A stretch of DNA of 64,000 nt from the NCBI GenBank assembly GCA_000708835.1, contig DF237129.1:1-64000 (forward strand), given 5' to 3'. The DNA is from Klebsormidium nitens. Taxonomy: Eukaryota > Streptophyta > Klebsormidiophyceae > Klebsormidiales > Klebsormidiaceae. Within the stretch, counting starts at the first letter, position 1. Each line of letters opens with the position of its first letter. Below the pieces are notes generated by a model, which worked only from the letters and a program-made list of their open reading frames with translations, searched no databases and was not told the DNA's origin. Made by a program: the position numbers and the translations under genes. Positions 47,640-59,056 of the stretch are shown one piece after another.

Positions 47640-50600
47640 TTAGTACTGTCCATATTGGGAGTACTGAGCTGCTTGAGGTGCGGTGTATTGAGTAGGATAC
47701 GATGCAGCTTGTGTCTGGTCATAAGCTCCAGCCGCGGGGGCGTTGTAGTACCCCTGGTTGTAGCCCCCCGCTGCAGCAGGCGCCGTGGAGCCACCCGCCA
47801 TATAGCTCTGCGCACAAAGACGGTTTCCATACTCTCTTGCAAGTGCTTTTGTTCCGATGCTGCCAATACCTAGCTTTTGGTTCCCAACGTCATCGCGCTT
47901 CCAAAGTGAACGGAACTCGTGCGGGCCACAAATTGATGGACAAGCCTCAAATGTCCCGATCCGTGCACTCTCCAGCCGAATACCGGAAGAGCCGAGGACA
48001 TCAAAATTTCCAGATTTTTGTCGGCTGCAAGTCTGTTCGCGGCCTGGCAAGATAACTTTCTTCGGCCCTGCCCCAAAACCCTCTCACTCATCCATCGCAC
48101 CCATCTCACAAGCATCTGCGTAGTGCACAGCTGCAGAGATTTCGTATGAGCATTGAAGCGTCTGCGCGCATGTCCCTCACCTCGACTAGCCTCTGCGCGG
48201 TCGACACCTGCGTTTGGCTGCCCGTGATTTCGAACGACAGGTTCTGGTTCGCGTCCGCCATCGTCACGATGACTGTCGCTCCGCTAGTTTGCCGGATGTG
48301 GCTCAGGCGGCTCCCCGCTGGTCCCAGGATCGCGTCCGTGTACGCTACAGGCACCGTCATCTTTTGCACGATCTGGGAAAGCAGCAGAAACGGAAGCTTA
48401 TTGGTAATGTGCAATCATCTTGTGCGATCATCAGACATTTTCCGAACTCGGACAGTGTTCTCACACTCAAGTACTTTCGCCCTGTAAAACGTAGGAAAAC
48501 AAAAGGAACGGTGAAACGAAGAAATGCTCCTGCCATAGAGGTGTTCCGGTATGCATACCAACAAAACTCTGTGCAAACCATGAACCTCGCCGGGTATGAT
48601 TCCGCCTCTCGAATGTACGTTCTTGCTGAAGCCAAGATTGTCAAAGACCGAAAAGGGTCGGGGATAACCAACCGAAGTGTAATCCTACCGCTTCAGGACA
48701 ATTGCGCAACACAGAAAAGGGGCCATGATAGAGCCCGCCGCTTGATCAACTCAACGAAGAAGCAGGAAGCCTACTTGGATCAAGCACAAAAGGAACTTGC
48801 TCAATCGGGTCTCCCAAGATCGCTCGTCCTACCAATCAGGTATCTCGTGCCTATGGCATCGTCAAGCGAAGCATAGCATCCACCCAAAAGTCTTCCCCTC
48901 TACCGAAACCCGCAGCAGTAGACTATGGTGCCCTCTTGTGCGTCAACTTACCTGCCCGATTGGTGCCGCTGCGGCATAAGGGTCCGGTTGTCCACCATAC
49001 GAAGCAGGCCACTGCGACGCCTGAGAGCCATAACCGCCCCCTGACTGACCGTATCCCCCGCCATAATCGCCGGCCCCGTTTCCGTATCCTGCATTGCGGC
49101 AAACGGCTCGACTCAGTCTCCATGACCGACGAGGAAAAGCGAAAGCGGAAGCGGCAGCAACCAGAGACAGCTGTCGAGAGTGCAGGAGGAAAGCAGACAG
49201 ATACAATGACAGAGAAACGACCTAGCCTCATCGTAAGATGTCATGGCTGGAGCAATCCTTCGAACAGACGTCAGACGCGCCTCCATCTGCGATGTCTCAC
49301 CGCTTCGTTCTCAGTTCTGACCAGTCGCAAGCTCCAAAAGAAGACAACAGTCTTCTGAAAAGCCGAGTTTCTTGAACGGAGAAAATCAAAGATGCTTGAT
49401 CCGAATGTAGTACAGTGCCACGTAACCCGGCGGAACTTAAGATGCATCCGTAAATGTACGGCTGTACGTTGTCATCTGCATCCATCATGTGAGATTGCCA
49501 AAAGACGCTGTGGAAAGGAATGCTAGCCGCCAGCATATGCTCACCTGCGCTAGCCCCACCGTACGACATAGGCGCCGCAGATTGACCGGCTGGTTGTTTA
49601 GACCTCTCCTGTAAGGGCAGAATCAACGGCTGAGCACCAACGATCTCCGCGGCACGACATCTGATTCGAGGACTCCTGCTGTACGCGAAGATGGAGCTCA
49701 CTTATAGCCTCAGGGAAGGAACATTACTCTCGAGAACGCCAGCATCGAACTCCGACTTCGAATGCATACCAATGGTCAAAGATCAGTCTCAAATTGAAGA
49801 TAGAAGCCGACTTGCATGCCGTTCAGCCCGAAAGCTGTGCCCAGACACCGTTTCACACGAGCATTCCTGCAACCCACGTCTCTTCGTAGCAGATGCGCAG
49901 AAAACAGTGGAAATGAACGACCTCTGGAAGGACTCGACCACGCCTAGGCCTAGCTTCGAGGCTCAAGTATGAAGTCGTTTTCGCTCCCCGAGTGAGTGGA
50001 ACGACGTGGAAGGCGACAGCCTCACTGGTGGGGTATGGCTTCAAGTCCCGTTGCCCGCAACGAGATTAGAAGTTTGCGTAACTTATAGGGTAGAAATGAG
50101 TGTGGACGTTACAGGTCGGAGGCTCACCGGGTGTTCGAGGTGCGGCACGGCGGAGCGGTCGACGAGGTACTTGCGCAGCTGGAGGGCGCATACGCGCAGC
50201 GCAGTCTGGACGGCCGCCACGGGGCCCGAGATCTCCACCAGCCGGTCGTCAGGCAAGGCGTACAGGCCGACGTCACCTACCAAAAAAGAAGAAAATAACA
50301 TGAGGGCTTTGTGGAGGTGACCAACTGATTGTCAAGTGACTGTGGGATTCCTCGGTGTCAGGAACCCGAACGCGCCGCCCGCTTTGCTCTGGTATGCCGC
50401 GGGGTATACCTCAAGAAAACTGCCACGCCAGTAAATCTACACATTGCCAGAACACAAGACTTGCATGTGATTGGCTTTGGGTCTCTGTATGTTCAAACAA
50501 TTGAAGCAAGCGTTGTATTTTGGGAGGACCATCAGGAGGGCGACAGCAACGGCTCCCGAGGCTCCGCCGGCCCACAGAAAACGAGAGCCCCGAAAGTATC

Positions 50601-53083
50601 GCCGTTCTTTTTTAGTGTGCAAACCTGGAATCCTATCCTGTCTGCATCAGATTAACCTGCCTCGCATGAGAAAAAAATAACGGCTGCATATTTTGGTGTC
50701 GTTATGTGGGTTTCTTAAGATCGCTTCAAGTCAAATCGCTCCAGACTACGCTCTCCAAAGAACGGACCACAACTAGCAACCCAGGATTCATGTGGAACGA
50801 GAGGCTGGGAAGCGGAAAGTAAAGCTGCCGAGCAAGCAATCCTTTCCCGAATCCACTGATATTCAGGACACTTCCAGCGGGTCCTCCAAAGAGACTCCAG
50901 ACCCCAAGCAGAGCGCTCGTAAAAACAACCGGCAAAGCCGAGTTGTATCGAGCTAACTCACTCCTCACAAACTCGCTCTCCTGCAGGACCTTGATGCTCG
51001 CCCGCGTCTGCTCCTGCATCGCCTTGATCGTCCCCCCGCCCTTCCCGATGAGCGTTCCCGCCTGCACCTGCGGGATCAGCAGCTTGGCGGTGGCCGTCTC
51101 CGGAATGGGGGGCGGCGGCCGCCCCTGCTGGTCCTCATCGTCGTGCCCCCCCAGAACAGCGCGGTCGTGCACCTTTAGGAGGGCTACCACGGCCGGGGGG
51201 AGCTCCATGTCGTAATTCTCGCGGGCGGACACGAGCACCTGGGAAAAGGAGGGGGTTGAAATTTCAGCCAACGGAAGGTAACTACTTTTGGATGTGCAAA
51301 AGCATGCATTGATAGACTTCACGAGATTGGATGTCCTGCTCTGGATAAAAAGTAGAGGGACAACGCCGAGGACACATGGTCCAGAAACGCACTACTGCCC
51401 AAAAAGTCAAGGAACACTGAGCTGAAGAAGGTTGGTACATGCGGGAGATTCAACGAGAGAGTCTGCAACAGCGCTGTCTGCTTTCGAGAGGCTAAGGCAA
51501 GCGAACTGTGTCGGCAGTCAGCCAGGCTGATGGGCAGCGTCGGAGACAAGTTGGAGGTACGTACGGTTTCTTTGACAATCGAGTTACTGTTTCGTGCAGC
51601 TCTAGAAAGCAAGCTACAATCCAGCAGAGGCAAAACGCACAGACTCTTGCAGGTCCCCTCGCAATCAGAATACAAGAATGCAGTTGTGATACAAGTAGAT
51701 TGTTGGGCAAGCCAGCTCACCCCTCTCTCCTCTGTCCTTGGAATTGCCTCCATCACCTTCACACGGGCGTTTGTCTCCTGACATAGGTTCTTGATCCACG
51801 CACCTTTCTTCCCAATGATTAACCCAACCTGCAAACCGAGTGGACGTCCAACTGATCATTGCCTCTAGCCCAAGCGTACCTTTACTTGCACACTGAAGGA
51901 CCCCATTGAGAGCAGAGTAAGGTACATCTCCGTAGCCTCAGATTCATTGATTAGGGGATAAACAATACTGTGGAATCTGCCAGCTGATCGATTTGTTCCG
52001 GCGCTCGGTTTTCCCAACGATCGAATCCATCCTATTGATGTGCAACTCAAGATGAGGTGTCGGCACACACAAGGCAAAAGAGCTCGGAGGCGCTTGGACA
52101 GGCGATTGAGCTGCCTGCAAAAACATTGCAGCCTTACAAACTGCAGCTTAGCTGCTGCCAAAGTGAGCCTGGAAGCGACTAGAAGAAAACGAGCTCAAGA
52201 AGCCTCGACCAGAGTGGTCCGACCAGCTCTGGAGATAAGCCGAGTCACACCCTAAGCCTGCTCAATGATCACCTCAGTCGACAAAACTTAAAAGTCAGAG
52301 GGCAGGGACTCTGCACCACCACTTCTAACATCGGAGCCACATTCTAGATCCCCGGCTGCACAAATGAAAGCGCCATCCCCTCGTGATAGAGCAATACAGA
52401 AATCTCAAGGCAAACGAAATAGGGAAATTGCGGCAGCTTGATGCACTGGTTCCAATAGACCACAAAAACGTATTCTGGGTATCCATTCTGACGAAAAACA
52501 GAATGATGTGGCCAAACATGGACAATTCAGCACATTTGTTCCTGACGTCAACACCAGCAAGCTCACGCTTGATCCGAGCAGATATAGGTCAACAAAATGC
52601 TTGCCAGGGCTTGAATTGCCGGCGCCATCAACAGCACTCAAAGATTGACTCCGTGTCCAGATATGCAACGGAAAGGCTTTGTCAAAATGAGGCATCAAGC
52701 CAACACAAGACCCACAGAGGTAACTTTCTAACCGACTCTACATGGCCAAACTTATCATCAAAAGTGGTAATGCCCGGGAACAATCGACATTAAATCCGAC
52801 AAAAGATCCACAATCTGCTCCACGCATGCGAACCCCTGACAAGACACATCTCCCAGACAAGGCACCTATCAGACAAGAAACCACAATCAAGCCTTACCCT
52901 ATTTACAGGAACTACCAGGCGGTACACATTCTCTCCAGGGTACCCTGGCCAGGGGCCCCCCGCCTGCTGCTGCTGCTGGCCTGTCGGGACAGCTCCATCA
53001 AACCCGTCTTCCCGGGCCCGCTTCATCCCAACAGCCTCTGCTGAAGGAAACTGGATCGGCGCCGCTGGCTCATACTCCGCCAT
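47640..53083 (-). CDS. Three-KH-domain RNA-binding protein, PEPPER/FLK-like, 426 aa
   Basis: Minus-strand exons: 53083-52898, 51828-51721, 51238-50962, 50276-50128, 49608-49545, 49088-48952, 48372-48181 and 47807-47640; all frames join. KH1 (exons 1-2) reads VYRLVVPVNRVGLIIGKKGA, KH2 (exons 3-4) reads AKLLIPQVQAGTLIGKGGGT, and KH3 (exon 7) contains LGPAGSRLSHIRQTSGATV; each has its GxxG loop (GKKG, GKGG, GPAG). A Gly/Tyr-rich linker (exons 5-6) separates KH2 and KH3, and a Tyr/Gln/Ala-rich low-complexity tail ends at QYGQY. This order matches plant PEPPER and FLK, nuclear RNA-binding regulators of MADS-box transcripts and flowering. The role in this organism is not known. The last KH2 junction uses donor gtgagt at 50961. 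Confidence 0.87.
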
Positions 53084-54179
53084 GGTTCTCAAAGTCGTGC
53101 TAAGGAACCCTGAGTGGCCAATTGTCTACTGCAAGTAGAACGAACTCTAACCAGTCCTCCCCTCGCTTCAACGTTCAGCCCTCTTGCTTCGAAGCAGCTC
53201 TGCTTCCTAGCCTGCCTCAGGCCAGGCTGCCTTGCTGGTTCTGCGAACCCTGAAAGCCGTTATATGAGCTGCTACATATGAGCTGTGTTTTTGAGCACAT
53301 TTTGTATACCGTACGACCAGAGTATGATTCCGAACGCTCAAAAAAAGCAATTATTTAAGTGAATGCGAGCCCATTTTGACCAATATTTTCCAGAATCCGA
53401 CCCTAAATCCGAATCCCTTGTAGAAACCACGGTACCCGTGTTTTTTGCCCGTTCTTTTCGAACAGGTACGTACCGGCAACCTATACGGGGTCCAAAATCA
53501 CTTTCCGAATCCATTTTATAGTAATTATTTACCTTTTCCGAAAAAGCAGATTCCGAATGCTTATCTGGAGTTTATGACTTTCCGAATGCAAATAATTATT
53601 TATATATTCGGAATCATACCTTGGTCGTACGGTAACCTATGTAGCGGCTCCGTTTGACAATCAGGTTCTGTGTATACCCCATCTTAATACCTTGGCAATT
53701 CCAAATCCAGGTTTGCTGTACAAACTTGATTGCTTGGTCCTCCCATACGCTATGGAATTTGGCCTTTGAAATTGAAAGAAGGGGCCCAGATACAGAAGAC
53801 TGTTGGAGGCCACTGAACATCGCTGGCAAGTGTTGCATGGAGGAAACAATCTGTGCTGTTTGATTGAACAGAGCCTGAGGTGTAAGGTTTCTTTGAGGCG
53901 GCCATCTTTTAGGTTTCTGAAGTTCTGAAGGCTGACCTTTTCAGTCTGGAGGAGATTGAGGCCCCCGAGCTCCTGGTTGTGGAAGCTGGATTCCGTTAGT
54001 GGCGGTGGGGTCGGACTTGCGCTTGTGGTCGCCGCTCTGGTGGAGGAGAGCTTTCTGCTATTTTTAAACTGAAGACAGCATCCAGTTCATAGAAGTGCAT
54101 CAGCGCACTTGAGTAGAGAAGAGGACTCTGAAGTTCAATCAAGCAGGGCAAAGCGACATTCTTTCCTTCCGACGAGAAG
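53084..54179. promoter_or_regulatory. Shared divergent promoter region, KH gene and PEX4
   Basis: The KH gene (start 53083, minus) and PEX4 (start 54180, plus) diverge across 1.1 kb. A MITE (53307-53634) fills a third of this space, about 220 bp from the KH start codon. The PEX4 5' leader immediately precedes its isolated ATG. Confidence 0.45.
53307..53634. mobile_element. MITE, TACCGTAC family, about 328 bp
   Basis: The ends are reverse complements over about 27 bp with two mismatches: TACCGTACGACCA at the left, TGGTCGTACGGTA at the right. The interior is AT-rich and carries at least six copies of TTCCGAA(T) in both halves, typical of subterminal transposase-binding repeats. The outer TA pairs may be the target duplication. 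It shares its terminal 8 bp with the element at 6255-6452. No coding capacity. Confidence 0.75.
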
Positions 54180-57100
54180 ATGGTGAGGATATCAATGGTC
54201 TACTGTGTATGCTAGTTTGGCTGTTTCAAGCCCTGGAGCTATGTTGATGATCCACTTGCTGTGGCTCTCCAGACCTTCCATGAGTGCAAGGTTGCTCGTC
54301 TTGGCTTGATCTTCGAGACCTCTTGAGAATCGGATATTCATTGCTGGCAATAGAACCAGCCTACCAGAAGCATTATATCAAGGTACCTGGGGCAGTCGAG
54401 CACTATATTGGAATTTTTGCATCGTCTGGCAGTTTACCTATGTGTTCATTCAGCAGATGGGATGCTGCTGCATCTCATGCCAAACGTCGCAAAGTAGAAT
54501 TCTACTCTCATCTAGAACACGATTCAGGGCGCACTTGGCAGAACATTGATTAGCTTTCCGCGCCAACATAGGACGTGGAGAACAGGATTCTCGTTTGGTT
54601 ACTGGTTGGTCTCTTTGAATTCTCGCTTAAATTCTCCCAGCAATACCACGCCTACCCTATTTTCTGAAAAGTAAGCACATGATTGCAAGTTCCATTTGGC
54701 TATCGATCTTATCATACCCTCTCGTTTAGAAGTCGGCACCTTGGAGACCAAGGGACCATAGGTGGTAGGCCAGACGCCGTCTCCATTATGTGAAGGGGCC
54801 ATAGGTTCATCTAGACTTCGACCTCTTTCATTGCTGTGATTTTCCTGGACCACTTACAGCTTCAAGCGACCACTTAACAATTTGGCTCTGGTGCAGGCGT
54901 CCCGCTCAAGGCTGTTCAAGGAGTTTAAGGAAGTGCAGAGGGATAAGAAGGACACAGACATCGTGCTCTTTCCGGACGAGTCCAACATCTATCGATGGAC
55001 CGCATACATCAAGGTGTGTCGCGCTTTTGCAGTCCTGGCTTCGGACAAAATCTGTTGACAAGGTTACCGATTTATCTGCTGACATGGGGCCAAATACCAA
55101 ACAGAAAGTGACTCCGGGGTAATGGGACAAATTTGGCAGACAACTGTTTGAAGGGAGGCTCCTGTTTGAACCAAATGATGGCCCGTTCGAGGTTCTCCAA
55201 TTCTCACCAGCTTCTCCTGGGTTGGAGGAAGTGTTCGAGTGTTCCTTGTTTGTCAGTCTGCTAAGTTTGGCAGTGGCATAGACTTCATCATGTCCCACTC
55301 TAAGCCCAGTATGTCTTTTAGATAGTCCTGAAGCGAGACAGTCTTTTTGATGATTTGAAGTGCTAGTAGGCGCGCTGTGTGGAACCCAGAGCTAACCGGA
55401 TGACAAGTTTGACTCTTTTGGATCTCGCTGCTACACTTGCCCTTCCCAAACAGTCGGTTTTTCTGTGGTGTGGGTTTTCTTAAAGATACTTTGCTGGGGT
55501 TATGCAGGGCCCCGCAGAGACGCCATACGATGGCGGAACTTTCCAGCTGTCCATCAACGTCCCAGAAAACTACCCCCTGACTCCACCCGTTGTGCGGTGT
55601 AATACCAAAATCTTTCATCCAAATGTCCACTTCAAGGTGAGCTACAGACAGGTATTTCAATCTGAAATGTCGGAAGGGGGCTGCTTGCTAGCACAAAGAA
55701 GGCGGGAAGCCGGATGTCTCGTCAAACCCCTGTGCTGTCCTTAGCTCACAAGCCAAGGAAAGCGAGAGCAACTTTGGCCGCCTGCGAATGATCAGCACAG
55801 GGTTCCGACACCCTTCGTGATTGGGGGTTCGAAAACCTCTCTTTTAGTGAAGTAGTTATTGATCTTCTGGTTGGTGCTGTGGGCTTGCATCTGAAGCGCT
55901 CAAGTGAGCTTTTCACTAGGTCAACGTGTACGTTCCTGCAAGTATTTGGAGTCTGTATGGGCTACGCCCGTACCTTCCTTCCAAAATTCAAGCGATGCGA
56001 ATTGCTATGTTCCTTTGTTGCTTTCACTACCTGTCTACAGACCTGCTTCGAGGGCAGCGGGTTGGAACTTTGTCGCAAGGCAGGCCGGCTTTCATACTTG
56101 TGGAGCTGAAGTGAGCCCAGGATTGGAGAAATCTTGCTGTGGGAAAAGTGGCGGACGAGCAGGGACTAGGTCTCGTTCTGGGACTCTTTGGCCTATTCTA
56201 GGTTATTATTTCCAAGTTCCGGCTTCACTTTGGGAGAGCCGCTTTTGTTCTTTTTGAACTGACCTTCGTTCGGGACCTGGCTTCGGTTCGTCCACCACTG
56301 TCCGACCGCTTTGTCGACCACTTTCCAACTGGGATGCTCCACCCTTCGTCCCGCTCGGCTCCGATTTCAGCGATTGCACCTCGACGAGAGGCCACTTGTT
56401 CTGCATCGTCGTTTTACCTTTCGCAGAAGATGCAATCGGCTTCAGGTTGCGGGTACCGTTCTCTGGGTTTGAGGTCGATCGTCAGATCGTCAAAAATTAG
56501 GCCCGTCCACTCGAAACCTCCTAGACGTTCTCCTGGACAGCTGCTTCTTTCTCCGAGATTACTTGACTGACCAGTTCTTGCTGCGTTTCAGAGGGGGGAG
56601 TTCTGAACGGACAATCTGAAGGGCGTGGAGCCCTGCCGTGGAGTTTGTTTGGCTGACGTCATTGTTTGCTGCTTACAGACGGGGGAGATCTGCCTAGACA
56701 TTTTGAAAACCGCATGGAGCCCTGCCTGGACACTCCAGTCGGTCTGCCGAGCGGTGATTGCGCTCCTGTCACATCCAGAACCGGATAGCCCGCTCAACTG
56801 TGACTGTGGTAAGTAGCAACAACAGATTCGTAGACAGATTGTTTCGCTTTGGTTAGCTGTAAGGCTGTGTTTTCGCATTGTCTGGCTTGTTGAAATGTTC
56901 AAATGGCGTAGGCTGTCGAATCGGTTTTCCGACGTAGATCTCTAAAGTGGAAAAGCTTCGCGCTTGTCCTGTACAGTCGCAGGCTCGTCGTTGAGGCCGA
57001 TTCTTTGAATTGCTGATTGGAAGAGTTAATTTGTGTTCAAAGGTATTCAACCGGGGAAACGGTGTCAAGTAACACCCGGAAGGCGACTGACTCTTTTTAA

Positions 57101-57563
57101 GGAGGTCTGCGTGTTTGGTTTTGGGCTTCTACTAGAGCAGGGTCCTGAAATAGACGTTTCTATATCTTATTAAGGAGACGCATGCTTTCTCAATCCACTG
57201 ATTGTACCTTGATCATAGAAGGTCCTGGATCGGCTTATGTTTTACAAATGTCTGCTAAAAGTTTCTTAAGTCCACTTTGACCATTACCTTCCACTTCGAC
57301 CATTACCTAGGGAGCCGAGTTGCTCCACAATTCACTTGATGACTCAAAGAGTAACCGCCTTCAGCCCTTTTTCATTCTCTCAGGCTGCAATCGACTCATC
57401 TTGGTGGTTTTACTTAATCTGACCTACTCCGTAACACTCAGTTTTGTGCTTTTCAACGCATGCAGGCAACTTACTCCGAGCAGGGGATTTGAGGGGATAC
57501 AAGTCGATGGCTCGAATGTACACGAAACTAGCTGCTTCGCAAGTCAAGCCACCTTCCATCTGA
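54180..57563 (+). CDS. PEX4: Peroxin-4 ubiquitin-conjugating enzyme E2, 158 aa
   Basis: Exons: 54180-54182 (ATG alone), 54897-55013, 55508-55636, 56679-56808 and 57466-57563. PEX4 is the E2 that monoubiquitinates the peroxisomal import receptor PEX5 for its recycling, tethered to the membrane by PEX22. The protein runs [15 protein letters not shown], then [20 protein letters not shown] and the [20 protein letters not shown] active-site region with the catalytic Cys, followed by [19 protein letters not shown] and [20 protein letters not shown]. Length and sequence closely match plant PEX4 (157 aa in Arabidopsis, from memory). The first exon contributes only the start codon, directly followed by donor gtgagg. 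This start fits the family N-terminus and avoids any extension. Confidence 0.93.
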
Positions 57564-59056
57564 TGTAGGCTCGAAATGAGGGTTAAGCTAAAACCCTGTC
57601 TCGATGGGGAGTCGTGAATATATCCGTCACAAAGACCTAGCTTTTGGGTAGACAGGTAATGATCCTGTTTAATGAGCATCTGTACATACATAGACTGATA
57701 TTTGGTTGAAAGATCAAGGACCGTCAACGTGGTGGCTGCCTACCCAACTCTTAAAGTTGATTTGATTGTGCATCTTGAATTCGTTCGAAATGCATGTGCA
57801 CTCGTTAAAACCCGTATGCGTAGAGCACCGCATTGGTATGTGTAAGTCTCCTTGGACTGCTGGCGGCTAGCCACCAACTGCCCCCAGTCCCCCACCAACA
57901 TGATAGAATGTCAACGACTTAGCCCAAACAAGTTGAGGTAATCATTTAGCAACCTTTCAAGCCGACTTGAAGTTTCAAGCGCGGTCCAAAAGTACGACTG
58001 CCATCCATGGTGCTCAGCAACGCGGCGGGGTTAGAAGTATCGTCAGGTACGGTATGCGGCCACCTTCAAACAGACCGTCTCGACCCGGCCATACTACTAT
58101 AAGTTCGCAAAGGATGATCTAATAAGCTGGTCCTCGCTTTTGTTTACTGTAGTATGAGTAAACAGAGTATAAGCCTTAGGCGATTTGGCCAGGGTTTCAA
58201 GAATTTACTACACTACTGGAGACCATGACGTGTGACGTCGACGTATAGTCCGCATTGAGGATGAGGGCTGGGTCAGCCTGGGTGTGGACTCTGGGAACCA
58301 TATGGCAGTGCAACATTCTGCCTGCATTATGCGATTCCGATTCTTCCGGAAGTGGCCGACCTTGTCCGGAGTCGGCGTGCGTTGCGTGGCGGTCCCCGGC
58401 CGGACTCCCATGCATGAGCTAGTCTGTGCAGATTGCACAATGTGCCCGGTACTGCACGTGTTGGGCTGTAGCCTCTAGCCTGTAGCTGTGTAGGTACCTA
58501 GCTGGTACAAGGTACGAGGCCCGGAACGAGCCCCCAAGCAGCTGCACTCAAATCCGCACCCGAAAATTCCGCATTATCCCAGTCACATCTCGCTAGATTG
58601 AGGGCTTGCATTGACGTTCAAACTTCATGCACCTCAGTCTGCCAGCCTAGTGAGGGGTCTCACAGCACGCTGGAAAGCCAAAGGCAAGAGCAGATTTTCA
58701 AGCTGGAAGAAGCTGATCACATGTCAAAGGCGCCACACAAACAATCACGTAGCTGCTGAAGAGGGTACTGCACCTTCCAAGTAAAGGCATTCCGTTGTCT
58801 GTGGACGCTGTCCACGCTAACATGTGCTCTGTCGTCTGTGGACTTCTTAACGGTTTGCCTTTTGGGGATTCTATGCTGCTGAGCTGCTGTGTACAAATGC
58901 AGGTATACCCACTGCTCCTTCAGCGGGTAGCGAAAGTGTTTAGAGAAAGACGAACAGCACTGAACCAATCAACTGGCATTTAGATAATATCATCACATGA
59001 ACCAGCATAGGAAAGGAAGTTGGAGCTGATTTGGACCCGCAGTCACGCTTCCAACT
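57564..59056. other. Intergenic region between PEX4 and the fucosyltransferase, nothing recognised
   Basis: About 1.5 kb with no convincing coding frame. It should hold the 3' UTR of PEX4 and the promoter of the fucosyltransferase. No element could be named. Confidence 0.4.

Noticed and set aside
48214-48876. 220-aa plus-strand frame antisense to the KH gene
   Set aside because: It runs antisense through KH exon 7 and intron 6, has no recognisable domain, and loses exon-like composition outside exon 7. It is best explained as a shadow frame.
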